From assembly GCA_002339265.1 (NCBI GenBank), contig DDKG01000058.1, forward strand, positions 365 to 11,985: DNA of 11,621 nt, read 5' to 3'. Below are positions 4,993 through 11,621 of the stretch, one piece after another. Numbering within the stretch: position 1 is the first letter of the stretch; each line of letters opens with the position of its first letter. The stretch comes from Massilia sp. UBA2604. GTDB lineage: Bacteria > Pseudomonadota > Gammaproteobacteria > Burkholderiales > Burkholderiaceae_D. The notes under the pieces were generated by a model. That model had not been told where the DNA came from. It did no database searches and worked only from the letters and a program-made list of their open reading frames with translations. The position numbers and the translations under genes were made by a program.

Positions 4993-6012
4993 ATGCGCAA
5001 CACCACCCCGAACGCCCTGCGCCGCTCCCTCATGGCCCTGGTCCTGGCCGCCGGCGGTGCGCTGCCGCTGTACGCCAGCGCCGCCAACGTCGAGCTGCTG
5101 AATGTGTCCTATGACGTGGCCCGCGAGCTGTACAAGGAAGTCAACCCGGCCTTCGCCGCTTCGTACAAACAGCAGACCGGCGACACCGTCACCATCAAGC
5201 AATCGCATGGCGGCTCGAGCAAGCAGGCGCGCGCCGTGGCCGACGGCCTGGCGGCATCGGTGGTAACCATGAACCAGGCCAACGACATCGACCTGCTGGT
5301 CGACCGCGGCCTGGTGGCGAAGGACTGGGCCAAGAAGTTCCCGAACAACGCCACGCCGTACTACTCGACCATGGTGTTCCTGGTGCGCAAGGGCAATCCG
5401 AAACAGGTGCGCGACTGGGCCGACCTGGCGCGTCCCGGCGTGGCCAGCATCATCCCGAATCCCAAGACCTCGGGCAATGGCCGCTACACCTACCTGGCAG
5501 CCTGGGGCTCTGTGATCAAGAAAGGCGGCAGCGAAGCGCAGGCGCGCGACCTGGTTGGCAAGATCTTCAAGAACGTGCCGATCCTGGATGGCGGCGGCCG
5601 CGCAGCGACCACCACTTTCACCCAGCGCCAGATCGGCGACGTGCTGGTGACCTTCGAGAACGAGGTCAGCATGGTGCGCCAGGAATTCGGCAACGATTTC
5701 GAAGTCGTCTATCCGGCCAGCTCGATCCTGGCCGAATCGCCGGTGGCCGTGGTCGACAAGGTGGTCGACCGCCTCAAGGTACGCCCGGCGGCCACCGCAT
5801 ACCTGAACTTCCTGTATACCCCGGCGGGCCAGGAAATCGGCGCCAAGCACTATATGCGCGTGCGTAACGAAACCGTCATGAAGAAATATGCGGCCAACTA
5901 CAAGCCGATCAGCCTGTTCACCGTGGATGAGGTGTTCGGTGGCTGGACCGCGGCCCAGAAGCGCCACTTCAACGATGGCGGGGAATTCGACAAGATCTAC
6001 CAGACCAAGTAA
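4993..6012 (+). CDS. sbp: Sulfate/thiosulfate ABC transporter periplasmic binding protein (Sbp/CysP family)
   Basis: A 339-residue periplasmic binding protein that captures sulfate and/or thiosulfate for a CysTWA-type ABC importer feeding cysteine synthesis. It has a Sec signal peptide with likely cleavage after ASA (residue 30), then LLNVSYD with Asp41, QSHGGSSKQA with Ser75, NPKTSGN with Ser160-Gly161-Asn162, and a GGRAATTTF segment. These align with the Salmonella Sbp ligand residues Asp11, Ser45 and Ser130-Gly131. Two positions differ: Asn162 replaces Gly132 and Phe221 (TFENE) replaces Trp192; both changes, as I recall the sequences, are those of E. coli CysP. The C-terminus (LFTVDEVFGGW) is more Sbp-like, so the symbol is uncertain. 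No permease or ATPase gene is adjacent, and an intrinsic terminator follows, so the gene is monocistronic. The ribosome binding site is weak (AGCGAG). Confidence 0.93.
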   Translation: MRNTTPNALRRSLMALVLAAGGALPLYASAANVELLNVSYDVARELYKEVNPAFAASYKQQTGDTVTIKQSHGGSSKQARAVADGLAASVVTMNQANDIDLLVDRGLVAKDWAKKFPNNATPYYSTMVFLVRKGNPKQVRDWADLARPGVASIIPNPKTSGNGRYTYLAAWGSVIKKGGSEAQARDLVGKIFKNVPILDGGGRAATTTFTQRQIGDVLVTFENEVSMVRQEFGNDFEVVYPASSILAESPVAVVDKVVDRLKVRPAATAYLNFLYTPAGQEIGAKHYMRVRNETVMKKYAANYKPISLFTVDEVFGGWTAAQKRHFNDGGEFDKIYQTK

Positions 6013-6028
6013 GCTCGCTTGATCCGAA

Positions 6029-6058
6029 ACAGCCCTGCCCTCGCGCAGGGCTGTTTTT
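6029..6058 (+). terminator. Intrinsic terminator of the sulfate-binding protein gene
   Basis: ACAGCCCTGC (6029-6038) pairs perfectly with GCAGGGCTGT (6045-6054) around a 6-base loop, and is followed by a run of five T (6054-6058). It begins 17 bases after the stop codon, so transcription of the binding-protein gene ends here. Confidence 0.9.
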
Positions 6059-6184
6059 ATTTGGTTTGCACATAAATTAGTCACTCGACATTTCTATGTG
6101 ACATGAGTTGTTAATCTTGCGAATCGACGGCGTCACATTTCCGCCAAAAAATGGCTTCCCATAGGGGAATTTGCTTGTGCGCCA

Positions 6185-6212
6185 TAGACATGCAACTGGG
6201 ATGGATGATATT
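6185..6212 (+). promoter_or_regulatory. Candidate promoter of the PbpG-like gene
   Basis: TAGACA (6185-6190, 5 of 6 to the -35 consensus), 16 bases, then GATATT (6207-6212, 4 of 6 to the -10). This would give a leader of about 85 bases before the ATG at 6304, starting just before the small inverted repeat at 6220-6236. The rest of the 243-base gap from 6061 holds only short dyads and no gene. Confidence 0.35.
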
Positions 6213-6219
6213 GTCCTTA

Positions 6220-6236
6220 CTCTAGTTGCCCTAGAG
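6220..6236. repeat. Small perfect inverted repeat before the PbpG-like gene
   Basis: CTCTAG (6220-6225) and CTAGAG (6231-6236) are exact inverted copies separated by 5 bases. It lies just downstream of the candidate promoter, so it could be an operator or a leader hairpin. At 6 bp a chance origin is possible. Confidence 0.35.
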
Positions 6237-6303
6237 ATAGATGTTGATCCTGCGCCGCCCGGCGCCCCGACGTTCAACCTCAACCCCAGATTCCAGACAA
6301 AGA

Positions 6304-7254
6304 ATGATCAAGAAACTGTTCGCAACGGTCCTGATGACTATTTCGGCCGCGGCATTCGCCGTACCGTTCGGTTCGCAATCGGTGCTCGTGGTGGAAGATG
6401 ACACCGGCAAAATCCTGCTCGAGAAAAACGCCGATACCGTGATGCCGATCGCGTCGCTGACCAAGCTGATGACGGCGATGGTCGTGCTCGACGCCAAGCT
6501 GGACATGGACGAGATGATCGAGATCGATCGCGACGACGTCGATCGCCTGAAGTACAGCAGCTCCCGCGTGGCGGTCGGCGCCAAGCTGACGCGTCGCGAT
6601 ACGCTCCACCTGGCACTGATGTCTTCGGACAATCGCGCCGCTGCGGCGCTGGCCCGCACCTTCCCTGGCGGCAATGACGGCTTCAAGGCCGCCGTGCGCA
6701 ACAAGACCCGCCAGCTGGGCATGACACATACGAAGATCGAAGAGCCGACCGGCTTGTCGCCGCATAATATTTCGAATGCCGGCGACCTGGTCAAGATGGC
6801 CAAGGCGTCGACCCAGTATCCCGAGATCGTGCGCATGACCACCGAGACCAAGGATGTGTTCGACATCAAGGGACGCGACGTCAACTTCCGCAACACCAAC
6901 CGCCTGGTCGGCGCCAAGGGCTGGGACGTCGGCCTGTCCAAGACCGGCTTCACCAATGAAGCCGGCCGCTGCCTGATCATGAACATCACCGCCGCCGGCA
7001 AGAAGGCGACGCTGGTGCTGCTCAATGCAAATGCCTCGTCGGCCCGCATCATGGATGCGCTGAACATCCGCCGCTTCATCACGGGCGACGATCCGGTGAG
7101 CCAGGTGGCGCGCGCCGCGAGCGGCCCGCGCATGAAGGCCAGCGCAGGCGGCTCCAAGGCCAAGGCGCGCGCCAAGTCGAAAGGTTCGAAGGCCAAGGCG
7201 ACCAAGAAACGCACCTCGGCCAAGGTCAAGGCCACGCGCAAGCGCCGCGACTGA
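6304..7254 (+). CDS. pbpG: D-alanyl-D-alanine endopeptidase, PBP7-like (peptidase S11)
   Basis: A 316-residue periplasmic penicillin-binding protein of family S11 that cleaves D-Ala-mDAP cross-links in peptidoglycan, as E. coli PBP7 does. The start at 6304 is set by the Sec signal peptide (MIKKLFATVLMTISAAAFA, about 19 residues); an in-frame ATG at 6241 would put 21 Arg/Pro-rich residues before it. All three active-site motifs are intact: Ser51-Leu-Thr-Lys54, Ser108-Asp-Asn110 and Lys213-Thr-Gly215. The catalytic domain ends near residue 260. Residues 278-316 form a Lys/Arg-rich tail (17 basic of 39, one acidic) with a repeated GSKAKA block, rather than the amphipathic membrane anchor of PBP5-type enzymes. 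The length is close to that of E. coli PBP7 (about 310). The gene is monocistronic, with a bidirectional terminator after it. Confidence 0.92.
   Translation: MIKKLFATVLMTISAAAFAVPFGSQSVLVVEDDTGKILLEKNADTVMPIASLTKLMTAMVVLDAKLDMDEMIEIDRDDVDRLKYSSSRVAVGAKLTRRDTLHLALMSSDNRAAAALARTFPGGNDGFKAAVRNKTRQLGMTHTKIEEPTGLSPHNISNAGDLVKMAKASTQYPEIVRMTTETKDVFDIKGRDVNFRNTNRLVGAKGWDVGLSKTGFTNEAGRCLIMNITAAGKKATLVLLNANASSARIMDALNIRRFITGDDPVSQVARAASGPRMKASAGGSKAKARAKSKGSKAKATKKRTSAKVKATRKRRD
7150..7200 (+). repeat. Imperfect direct repeat coding the GSKAKA blocks of the PbpG tail
   Basis: Two copies of an 18-base unit, 7150-7167 and 7183-7200, differ at only two third-codon positions and are 33 bases apart in frame. 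Each codes Gly-Ser-Lys-Ala-Lys-Ala. They suggest that the basic tail grew by in-frame duplication and may vary in length between strains. Confidence 0.6.
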
Positions 7255-7265
7255 GGCGCAGCATC

Positions 7266-7305
7266 CCAAATAACAAAGAGGCCAGAAGGCCTCTTTGTTA
7301 TTTGG
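7266..7305. terminator. Bidirectional terminator with perfect 18-bp stem
   Basis: CCAAATAACAAAGAGGCC (7266-7283) is exactly complementary to 7288-7305 around the loop AGAA. Each strand reads a GC core followed by a T-rich arm (CTTTGTTATTT). It starts 11 bases after the pbpG stop and ends 10 bases from the stop of the convergent gene at 7316, so it can end both transcripts. Confidence 0.88.
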
Positions 7306-7315
7306 ACGTCGTTAC

Positions 7316-7828
7316 TTACGATCCTGGCGGCCAGACCCGCTTGTCCAGGCACTCCTCACTGAAGTTCTTCCTGTCCGTCACACCGGCGGCCCAGTCGCGC
7401 AGGTCGAACAGCAATTCCCGGCCCGCCACCAGCGGCCTGCCGTCGCCCGCATAGCTGTCGACCCAGCCATACACGCGGCCCTGCGCATCATATTCGTCGG
7501 TCAATGTGTAACGCAGCCTGGCGCCGTCGCGCAGTTGCAGGTAGACGAGATTGCGCAGGTGGTTCGGAAAGCCGTCGGCCCCGGCGACAAGGCGCCGGTT
7601 CAGGATGCCGGCCAGCGCAGTCAGCTTCGCGGCGTCCCCGGCCGCCATGAACGTGCAGCCCTGCAGCGCCAGCAGCGCCTCGGTCAGCGGCGCGCGCGTG
7701 AAGACACCGGACGGATACAGGACGACTGTCGCGGACACGATCTGTTCGCCATCGAGCGGCGCGCGGGGCGACGCCTGGACCATGGATGATTCGAGGCATA
7801 GCAACAGCAAGGTTGCAACGAGGCGCAT
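7316..7828 (-). CDS. Exported hypothetical protein coupled to recD
   Basis: A 170-residue protein of no family that I recognise. It starts with a clear Sec signal peptide (MRLVATLLLLCLESSMVQA, likely cleavage before Ser20). The Cys at residue 11 has Leu, not Gly/Ala/Ser, before it, so it is not a lipobox. The mature part has two cysteines (GCTFM near 58 and EECLDK near 160) that could form a disulfide in the periplasm, and a mixed alpha/beta composition with no membrane span. Its Shine-Dalgarno AGGAG overlaps the TAG stop of recD, and its ATG lies 9 bases beyond that stop, so it is the last gene of a recB-recD transcript. A bidirectional terminator follows. Nothing visible suggests a role in DNA repair. 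Confidence 0.78.
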   Translation of the reverse strand: MRLVATLLLLCLESSMVQASPRAPLDGEQIVSATVVLYPSGVFTRAPLTEALLALQGCTFMAAGDAAKLTALAGILNRRLVAGADGFPNHLRNLVYLQLRDGARLRYTLTDEYDAQGRVYGWVDSYAGDGRPLVAGRELLFDLRDWAAGVTDRKNFSEECLDKRVWPPGS

Positions 7829-7834
7829 GGCGTT

Positions 7835-7839
7835 CTCCT
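7835..7839 (-). promoter_or_regulatory. Ribosome binding site overlapping the recD stop codon
   Basis: AGGAG (minus strand, 7839-7835) begins inside the TAG stop of recD (7840-7838) and lies 6 bases before the ATG at 7828. Ribosomes finishing recD would land on it, which supports translational coupling. Confidence 0.65.
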
Positions 7840-9760
7840 AGGCGACCAGCTCGCGCAGCCCGCTGGTACGGTGGGTGCGGCTGGCGATCGCCTCGCGCAG
7901 CACCTCGCCGCTCGGAGTCACCAACGTAAACTCCTTGCTGGCGCGGGTGATGCCGGTGTAGACCAGCTCGCGAGTGAGCACGGCATTGCCCTCGCGCGGC
8001 AGCGCCAGCACCGTGTGGCGGAATTCCGAACCCTGCGATTTATGCACCGTCATCGCGAACGCCGTCTCGACATTGCGCAGGCGGGTGGCCAGCACGCTGC
8101 GCACCTGGTCGCCTTCCAGGAAGTAGACCCGCTGCGCACCGGGACGCGCCGGATCCGCCAGGGTCACGCCGATGTCGCCGTTGTACACGCCGGTCGAATA
8201 GTCGTTGCGGGTCACCATCACCGGCCGCCCCACATACCATTCGGCGCCGCGGCGCAGCAGGCCGCCGGCTTCCAGGCGCTTCTCGATCGCCTCGTTCAGG
8301 CCCGACACACCCCACTCGCCATCGCGCACCGCGCACAGGATCCGGAATGTCTCGAAGGCTTGCAGCACCTGGCGCACCCAGTCCTCGTCGCCCGCCGTGC
8401 CGCCCTTGAGCAGCTCGAGGTAAGGGGCGTAGCCGGCATGGGCCAGCTGCAGCAACTGGGATGGCTGCGCGTGCTCGATCCAGCGCACCCCCTCCGCGCT
8501 GGCGCGCAGGACCTTCTCGGCGCGCGCCGTCTCGCCGGCATTGACCGCCAGCGCCAGCTGGCCGATCGGACCGCCGAAGCGGCGGCTGTGGCGCAGCATC
8601 ACGGTCTGCTGGGCCAGCGGCCCGCCCTCGCCCGCATACTCCGCCGGAATCGCCTCGCCGCTCGCCGCATGCACGTAACGGATGGTGTCGGCGTCGTAGT
8701 TGCCGGCCTGCGCATCGTGGCACAGGTCGCCCAGCACCGCGCCCGCCTCCACCGAGGCTAATTGATCCTTGTCGCCCAGCAGGATCAGGGTGGCCCCTGG
8801 CGGCAGCGCGTCGAGCAGGCTGGCCATCATCTCCAGGTGCACCATCGAGGCTTCGTCGACGATCAGGACGTCGACGTCGAGCGGATTGCCGCGATGGTGG
8901 GCGAAGGCGCGGGTGTCGGGCCGGGCGCCCAGGAGGCTGTGGAGGGTGCGCGCGGCGCCCATGCGCACGGTGAGGTCGCGCAGCGGCAGCTCGGCGCCGA
9001 CCCGGTCGGCCAGCTCGCCCAGCGCCTTGTCGATCGATTGCTTCAGGCGCGCCGCCGCCTTGCCGGTCGGCGCGGCCAGGGCCACGCGCTGGCGGCCCGC
9101 ATCCGGCGCGGTCGCGAACAGCAGCGCCAGCAGGCGCGCCACCGTGTACGTCTTGCCGGTGCCGGGGCCGCCGGTGATGATCGCGACCGAACCGCGCAGG
9201 GCGACGGCGCAGGCCAGTTTTTGCCAGTCCGGCTGGGCGGCGCCCGGCGCCGCCACGAACAGCTTGTCGAGCCAGGACCGCACCAAACCGGTATCCACCG
9301 GGTGGGTCGCTTCGGCGCGTTCGCGCACGGCGCGCGCCACCTGCGTCTCGTCGCGCCAGTAGCGGCGCAGGTACAGGCGCTCGCCATCCAGCACCAGCGG
9401 CTGGTCGTAGTCGAACTCTTCGCGCACCCACACCTGTTCGCAGCTAGCCAGGAGCTTCTTCCAGCCCGCCACGCCCCTGGGCAGCGGCGCCGCGGCCGCC
9501 GCCAGCTGGGCCCACTGCTCTTCGCTCCAGCCCAGCAGGGCCGCCGGGCTGCCGGCCAGGTCGGCCAGCTGGACGCAGCTGTGGCCATGGCCTTCGAGCT
9601 CGGACAGGATGGCCGCTGCCAGCGCCAGCGGCGGCGGCGCCTCCCCCAACTGCGCGATAAAGCGCGCGAAGGCGCTCGACAGGCGGCGCAGCTCGCCCGC
9701 TTCGGTGAGAATGCCGATCTCGTGCCACAGGGCGGTGATATCGGGTTCAGTTTTGCCCAT
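7838..9760 (-). CDS. recD: RecBCD exonuclease V, alpha subunit (5'-3' helicase RecD)
   Basis: A 640-residue superfamily 1B DNA helicase, the fast 5'-3' motor of RecBCD, slightly longer than the 608-residue E. coli protein. After an N-terminal RecB-interaction region come Walker A GGPGTGKT (Lys203), Walker B VDEAS (Asp302-Glu303) with GDKDQLASVEAGAVLGDL as motif III, and at the C-terminus VHKSQGSEF (573-581) and YTGITRAS (around Thr605-Arg606, arginine finger). The ATG at 9760 is chosen over upstream ATGs because MGKTEPDI begins the conserved protein, AAGGA lies 5 bases before it, and it overlaps the recB stop by 14 bases, as expected for coupled subunits. The chain is intact, with no missing motif. 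Confidence 0.95.
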   Translation of the reverse strand: MGKTEPDITALWHEIGILTEAGELRRLSSAFARFIAQLGEAPPPLALAAAILSELEGHGHSCVQLADLAGSPAALLGWSEEQWAQLAAAAAPLPRGVAGWKKLLASCEQVWVREEFDYDQPLVLDGERLYLRRYWRDETQVARAVRERAEATHPVDTGLVRSWLDKLFVAAPGAAQPDWQKLACAVALRGSVAIITGGPGTGKTYTVARLLALLFATAPDAGRQRVALAAPTGKAAARLKQSIDKALGELADRVGAELPLRDLTVRMGAARTLHSLLGARPDTRAFAHHRGNPLDVDVLIVDEASMVHLEMMASLLDALPPGATLILLGDKDQLASVEAGAVLGDLCHDAQAGNYDADTIRYVHAASGEAIPAEYAGEGGPLAQQTVMLRHSRRFGGPIGQLALAVNAGETARAEKVLRASAEGVRWIEHAQPSQLLQLAHAGYAPYLELLKGGTAGDEDWVRQVLQAFETFRILCAVRDGEWGVSGLNEAIEKRLEAGGLLRRGAEWYVGRPVMVTRNDYSTGVYNGDIGVTLADPARPGAQRVYFLEGDQVRSVLATRLRNVETAFAMTVHKSQGSEFRHTVLALPREGNAVLTRELVYTGITRASKEFTLVTPSGEVLREAIASRTHRTSGLRELVA

Positions 9761-11621
9761 GCTTGTCCTTGTCCAGCAATTTTTCCAGTTCGTCCAGCAG
9801 TTCGAGGTCGGGCGCCAGCACGCAGCAACCGCGCGTGTCCTGGTTGGCGATCCCGCGCAGGAACATGAAGATCGCGCCGCCCAGCTGGTACTCGGGCTCG
9901 TAGGCATCGCCCAGGCGCGCGCGCAGCAGGCGGTGCAGCGCCAGCAGATAGATGCTGCCCTGGATCTCGTAGCGGTGCTCGGCCATGCCGGCTTCCATCG
10001 CGGCCTGGCTGTAGGCGGCGTCGTTCGCCCCCAGCGCATTGGTCTTGTAGTCGAGCACCCAGTAGCGCCCCTCGTGTTCGAACACCAGGTCGGCGAAGCC
10101 CTTCAACATACCGTGCAGGTCGCGCTCGGGCAGGACCGGGCGCTCGATGCCGTTCAACAGGTGCGCACGGCATAGTTCGTCCAGCGCGGGAAGTTCGAGC
10201 CGCTCGCTGGGGAACCAGAACTCCATCTCGGGCAGCACGCCCTGCAGATCGCGCAGCGCGGCGCCCAGCGGCGGCAGCGGCGTGTCGACGATCGCGCGCA
10301 GCCAGGTCAGGGCATCCTCGAGCCTGTTTCCCCAGCCGGCGCGCTCGATGCGCTGCACGAGGCGCGTCTCGCAATGCGGCTGGTCGAGACAATCGAAGCC
10401 TTCGCGCGCCATCCATTCCAGCTGTTCGTGCATGAAGTTGCCGGGCACCGAGCCGCGCGGGAAACGGTGCCAGGCCACGTCCTCGATGCGCGGCGGCTGC
10501 GGCACTTGCGGGGCTTCTTCCAGCAAGGTCTGTTCCTGGGCCCGCATCGGCGTCGGCGGCGGCGCCACCGCGTGCCGGGTCAGCGAGGTGAACGAACCGA
10601 TCGACCAGTCCCGCTCGAAGTTGGCATGGTAGACCGGCGCTTCCAGCAGTTCGGGCCGCGCATCCTGGCGCGCCAGCATGGTGATGCCTTCTTCAAGCTC
10701 CAGCTCGCGCAGGGCAATACCTCCCCCGGCGCCGGCCACCGCCTCGAAGTGATCGCGCAAGCCGGCGGCGGGAATCCGCTCGCCGCCGGCCAGCAGGTAG
10801 CCGAGCGCCGATTCGTGCAGGCGGTTCTCGCCCTTGCGCGTGCCGGCCACCGCCGCCGCGCCCAGCCACAGGAAGTGGCGCGCCCGGGTCAGGGCCACGT
10901 ACAGCAGGCGCAGGTCTTCCTCGATGCGGGCGCGGTCGACCGCCTCCAGCGCTTCATCGGACAAGGCCAGGTCGAGGCGGCGCGCGCCCTCGTCGTCCAC
11001 GTATTCGAAGAAGGCGCGGTTGCGGCGGTTGGTCGCGCGCGCGGTGACCGCGAACGGCAGGTAGACCAGCGGGTATTCGAGGCCCTTCGACTTGTGCACC
11101 GTGACGACCTTGACCAGCTCGGCGTCGCTTTCCAGGCGCAGCACGCGCTCGTCGCCGCCGGCGCCCAGGCCCTCGATCTGCTCGGCGAACCAGCGGATCA
11201 GGGCCTGCTCTCCCTCGAGCTGGGCGCTGGCCTCTTGCAGCAGTTCGGCCAGGTGCAGCAGATTGGTCAGGCGCCGTTCGCCGCCCGGTTCGCCCAGGAG
11301 GCGCGCCGGCAGCCCCAGCTCGTGGATGAAGGTGCGCAGCATGGCCAGCACGCCGCGGCGCTGCCAGGCGCCGTGCAGCGTCTTCAGTTGCTCGACCCGG
11401 CGCTCCCACGCCAGCTCGTCGCTCGACAATCTCGCCAGTTCGCCCATCGGCAGGCCCGCCGTGCGGGTGGCGAAGGCGGCGCGCGCCAGCGCGCCGTCGA
11501 GCGGATTGGCGACCGCGTACAGCCAGCGCAGCACGTCGGCCGCCTCCTCGCTCTCGACCACCGAATCCTTGTCGGACAGGTAGACGCTGGCCACCTTGCG
11601 CCGCACCAGCGCCTGGCGCAC
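9747..11621 (-). CDS. recB: RecBCD exonuclease V, beta subunit RecB, C-terminal half
   Basis: The last 624 residues of RecB (about 1,200 in full); the N-terminal half, with Walker A and B, lies beyond the right edge. RecB is the 3'-5' helicase and the only nuclease of RecBCD. The visible part begins in helicase domain 2 (VYLSDKDSV near residue 13), with motif V VHKSKGLEYP (His176-Lys177) and motif VI YVALTRAR (Thr245-Arg248). The nuclease domain follows: His398 in FMHEQLE, Asp511 in GFADLVF, and Asp524-Tyr525-Lys526 in LDYKTN, matching E. coli His956, Asp1067, Asp1080 and Lys1082, then a QGSIY motif. Helicase and nuclease sites are all present in this part, so the enzyme should be active. Its stop codon overlaps the recD start. 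RecC is not visible. Confidence 0.95.
   Translation of the reverse strand: MRQALVRRKVASVYLSDKDSVVESEEAADVLRWLYAVANPLDGALARAAFATRTAGLPMGELARLSSDELAWERRVEQLKTLHGAWQRRGVLAMLRTFIHELGLPARLLGEPGGERRLTNLLHLAELLQEASAQLEGEQALIRWFAEQIEGLGAGGDERVLRLESDAELVKVVTVHKSKGLEYPLVYLPFAVTARATNRRNRAFFEYVDDEGARRLDLALSDEALEAVDRARIEEDLRLLYVALTRARHFLWLGAAAVAGTRKGENRLHESALGYLLAGGERIPAAGLRDHFEAVAGAGGGIALRELELEEGITMLARQDARPELLEAPVYHANFERDWSIGSFTSLTRHAVAPPPTPMRAQEQTLLEEAPQVPQPPRIEDVAWHRFPRGSVPGNFMHEQLEWMAREGFDCLDQPHCETRLVQRIERAGWGNRLEDALTWLRAIVDTPLPPLGAALRDLQGVLPEMEFWFPSERLELPALDELCRAHLLNGIERPVLPERDLHGMLKGFADLVFEHEGRYWVLDYKTNALGANDAAYSQAAMEAGMAEHRYEIQGSIYLLALHRLLRARLGDAYEPEYQLGGAIFMFLRGIANQDTRGCCVLAPDLELLDELEKLLDKDKHGQN

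Noticed and set aside
4975..6084. 369-codon minus-strand open frame opposite the sulfate-binding protein
   Set aside because: Antisense shadow: no domain, no ribosome site, and it crosses the terminator of the real gene.
6241..6303. Upstream ATG at 6241 as pbpG start
   Set aside because: It would put 21 Arg/Pro-rich residues before a textbook signal peptide that begins at 6304.
6231..7352. Long minus-strand open frame opposite pbpG
   Set aside because: Ser/Ala/Arg-rich translation with no family resemblance; it spans the bidirectional terminator and the pbpG control region.
8040..9431. 463-codon open frame on the same strand as recD, and similar long frames on both strands between 7870 and 10416
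   Set aside because: Alternative frames of recB and recD in GC-rich DNA; low-complexity Arg/Ala/Gly/Pro translations without motifs, whereas the recB and recD frames hold every expected helicase and nuclease motif.
9747..9760. Possible frameshift fusing recB and recD
   Set aside because: The 14-base overlap is an ordinary stop/start overlap of coupled genes; both proteins end and begin where the family does.
9761..10039. N-terminal extension of recD to an ATG at 10039
   Set aside because: The extra 93 residues are the out-of-frame reading of the recB nuclease domain; the ATG at 9760 has a ribosome site and the standard short overlap with recB.
1..11621. Search for tRNA or rRNA genes, CRISPR arrays, insertion sequences, phage genes or defence systems
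   Set aside because: No tRNA-like cloverleaf, spaced direct repeats, transposase or integrase motifs, or toxin-antitoxin pairs could be seen; recBD is core repair machinery, not an accessory defence island.

Overview
The window looks like chromosomal DNA of a high-GC Gram-negative bacterium, most likely a betaproteobacterium of the Oxalobacteraceae (Massilia/Janthinobacterium-like) or a close relative. This rests on strong GC-rich codon bias, many Sec and one Tat signal peptide, a periplasmic sulfate/thiosulfate-binding protein, a PbpG-type endopeptidase with a basic tail, and a recB-recD pair. The taxon is an inference from gene content; there is no rRNA or other marker here.

Layout. 1-160: a divergent intergenic region. 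A minus-strand gene starts at the left edge (only 11 bases visible, with a good ribosome binding site), and a plus-strand SMP-30/gluconolactonase-family protein starts at 161. Between them lie a -10-like hexamer and a 14-base LacI-family-like operator. 1118-1600: a perfect 12-bp hairpin separates that gene from a convergent hypothetical gene. 1728-2627: an exported esterase of the Fes/IroE/esterase D fold. 2640-4788: four minus-strand genes, read right to left: a GNAT acetyltransferase, a Tat-exported YcbK/DUF882 peptidase-like protein, a DUF378 membrane protein, and a YfcE/MJ0936-like phosphodiesterase whose GTG start directly abuts the DUF378 stop codon. 4993-6012: a sulfate/thiosulfate-binding protein followed by a clear intrinsic terminator. 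6304-7254: a PBP7-like D-alanyl-D-alanine endopeptidase with a Lys/Arg-rich tail. It is separated by a perfect 18-bp-stem bidirectional terminator from a minus-strand operon that reads recB (C-terminal half, running off the right edge), then recD, then a small exported hypothetical protein.

How the genes work together. RecB and RecD are two subunits of exonuclease V (RecBCD), which processes double-strand breaks; RecC is outside the window. The PbpG-like protein and the DUF882 protein both point to periplasmic peptidoglycan turnover but are not adjacent. The substrate-binding protein would feed a CysTWA-type transporter encoded elsewhere. The other genes appear to be independent units.

I see no phage, transposon, CRISPR, toxin-antitoxin or secretion locus and no clearly novel system. 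The points most worth following up are the LacI-like operator before the SMP-30 gene, the basic repeat tail of the PbpG homologue, the CysP-like ligand-site residues of the binding protein, the uncharacterised exported protein coupled to recD, and a GC-only hairpin in the DUF378 leader.
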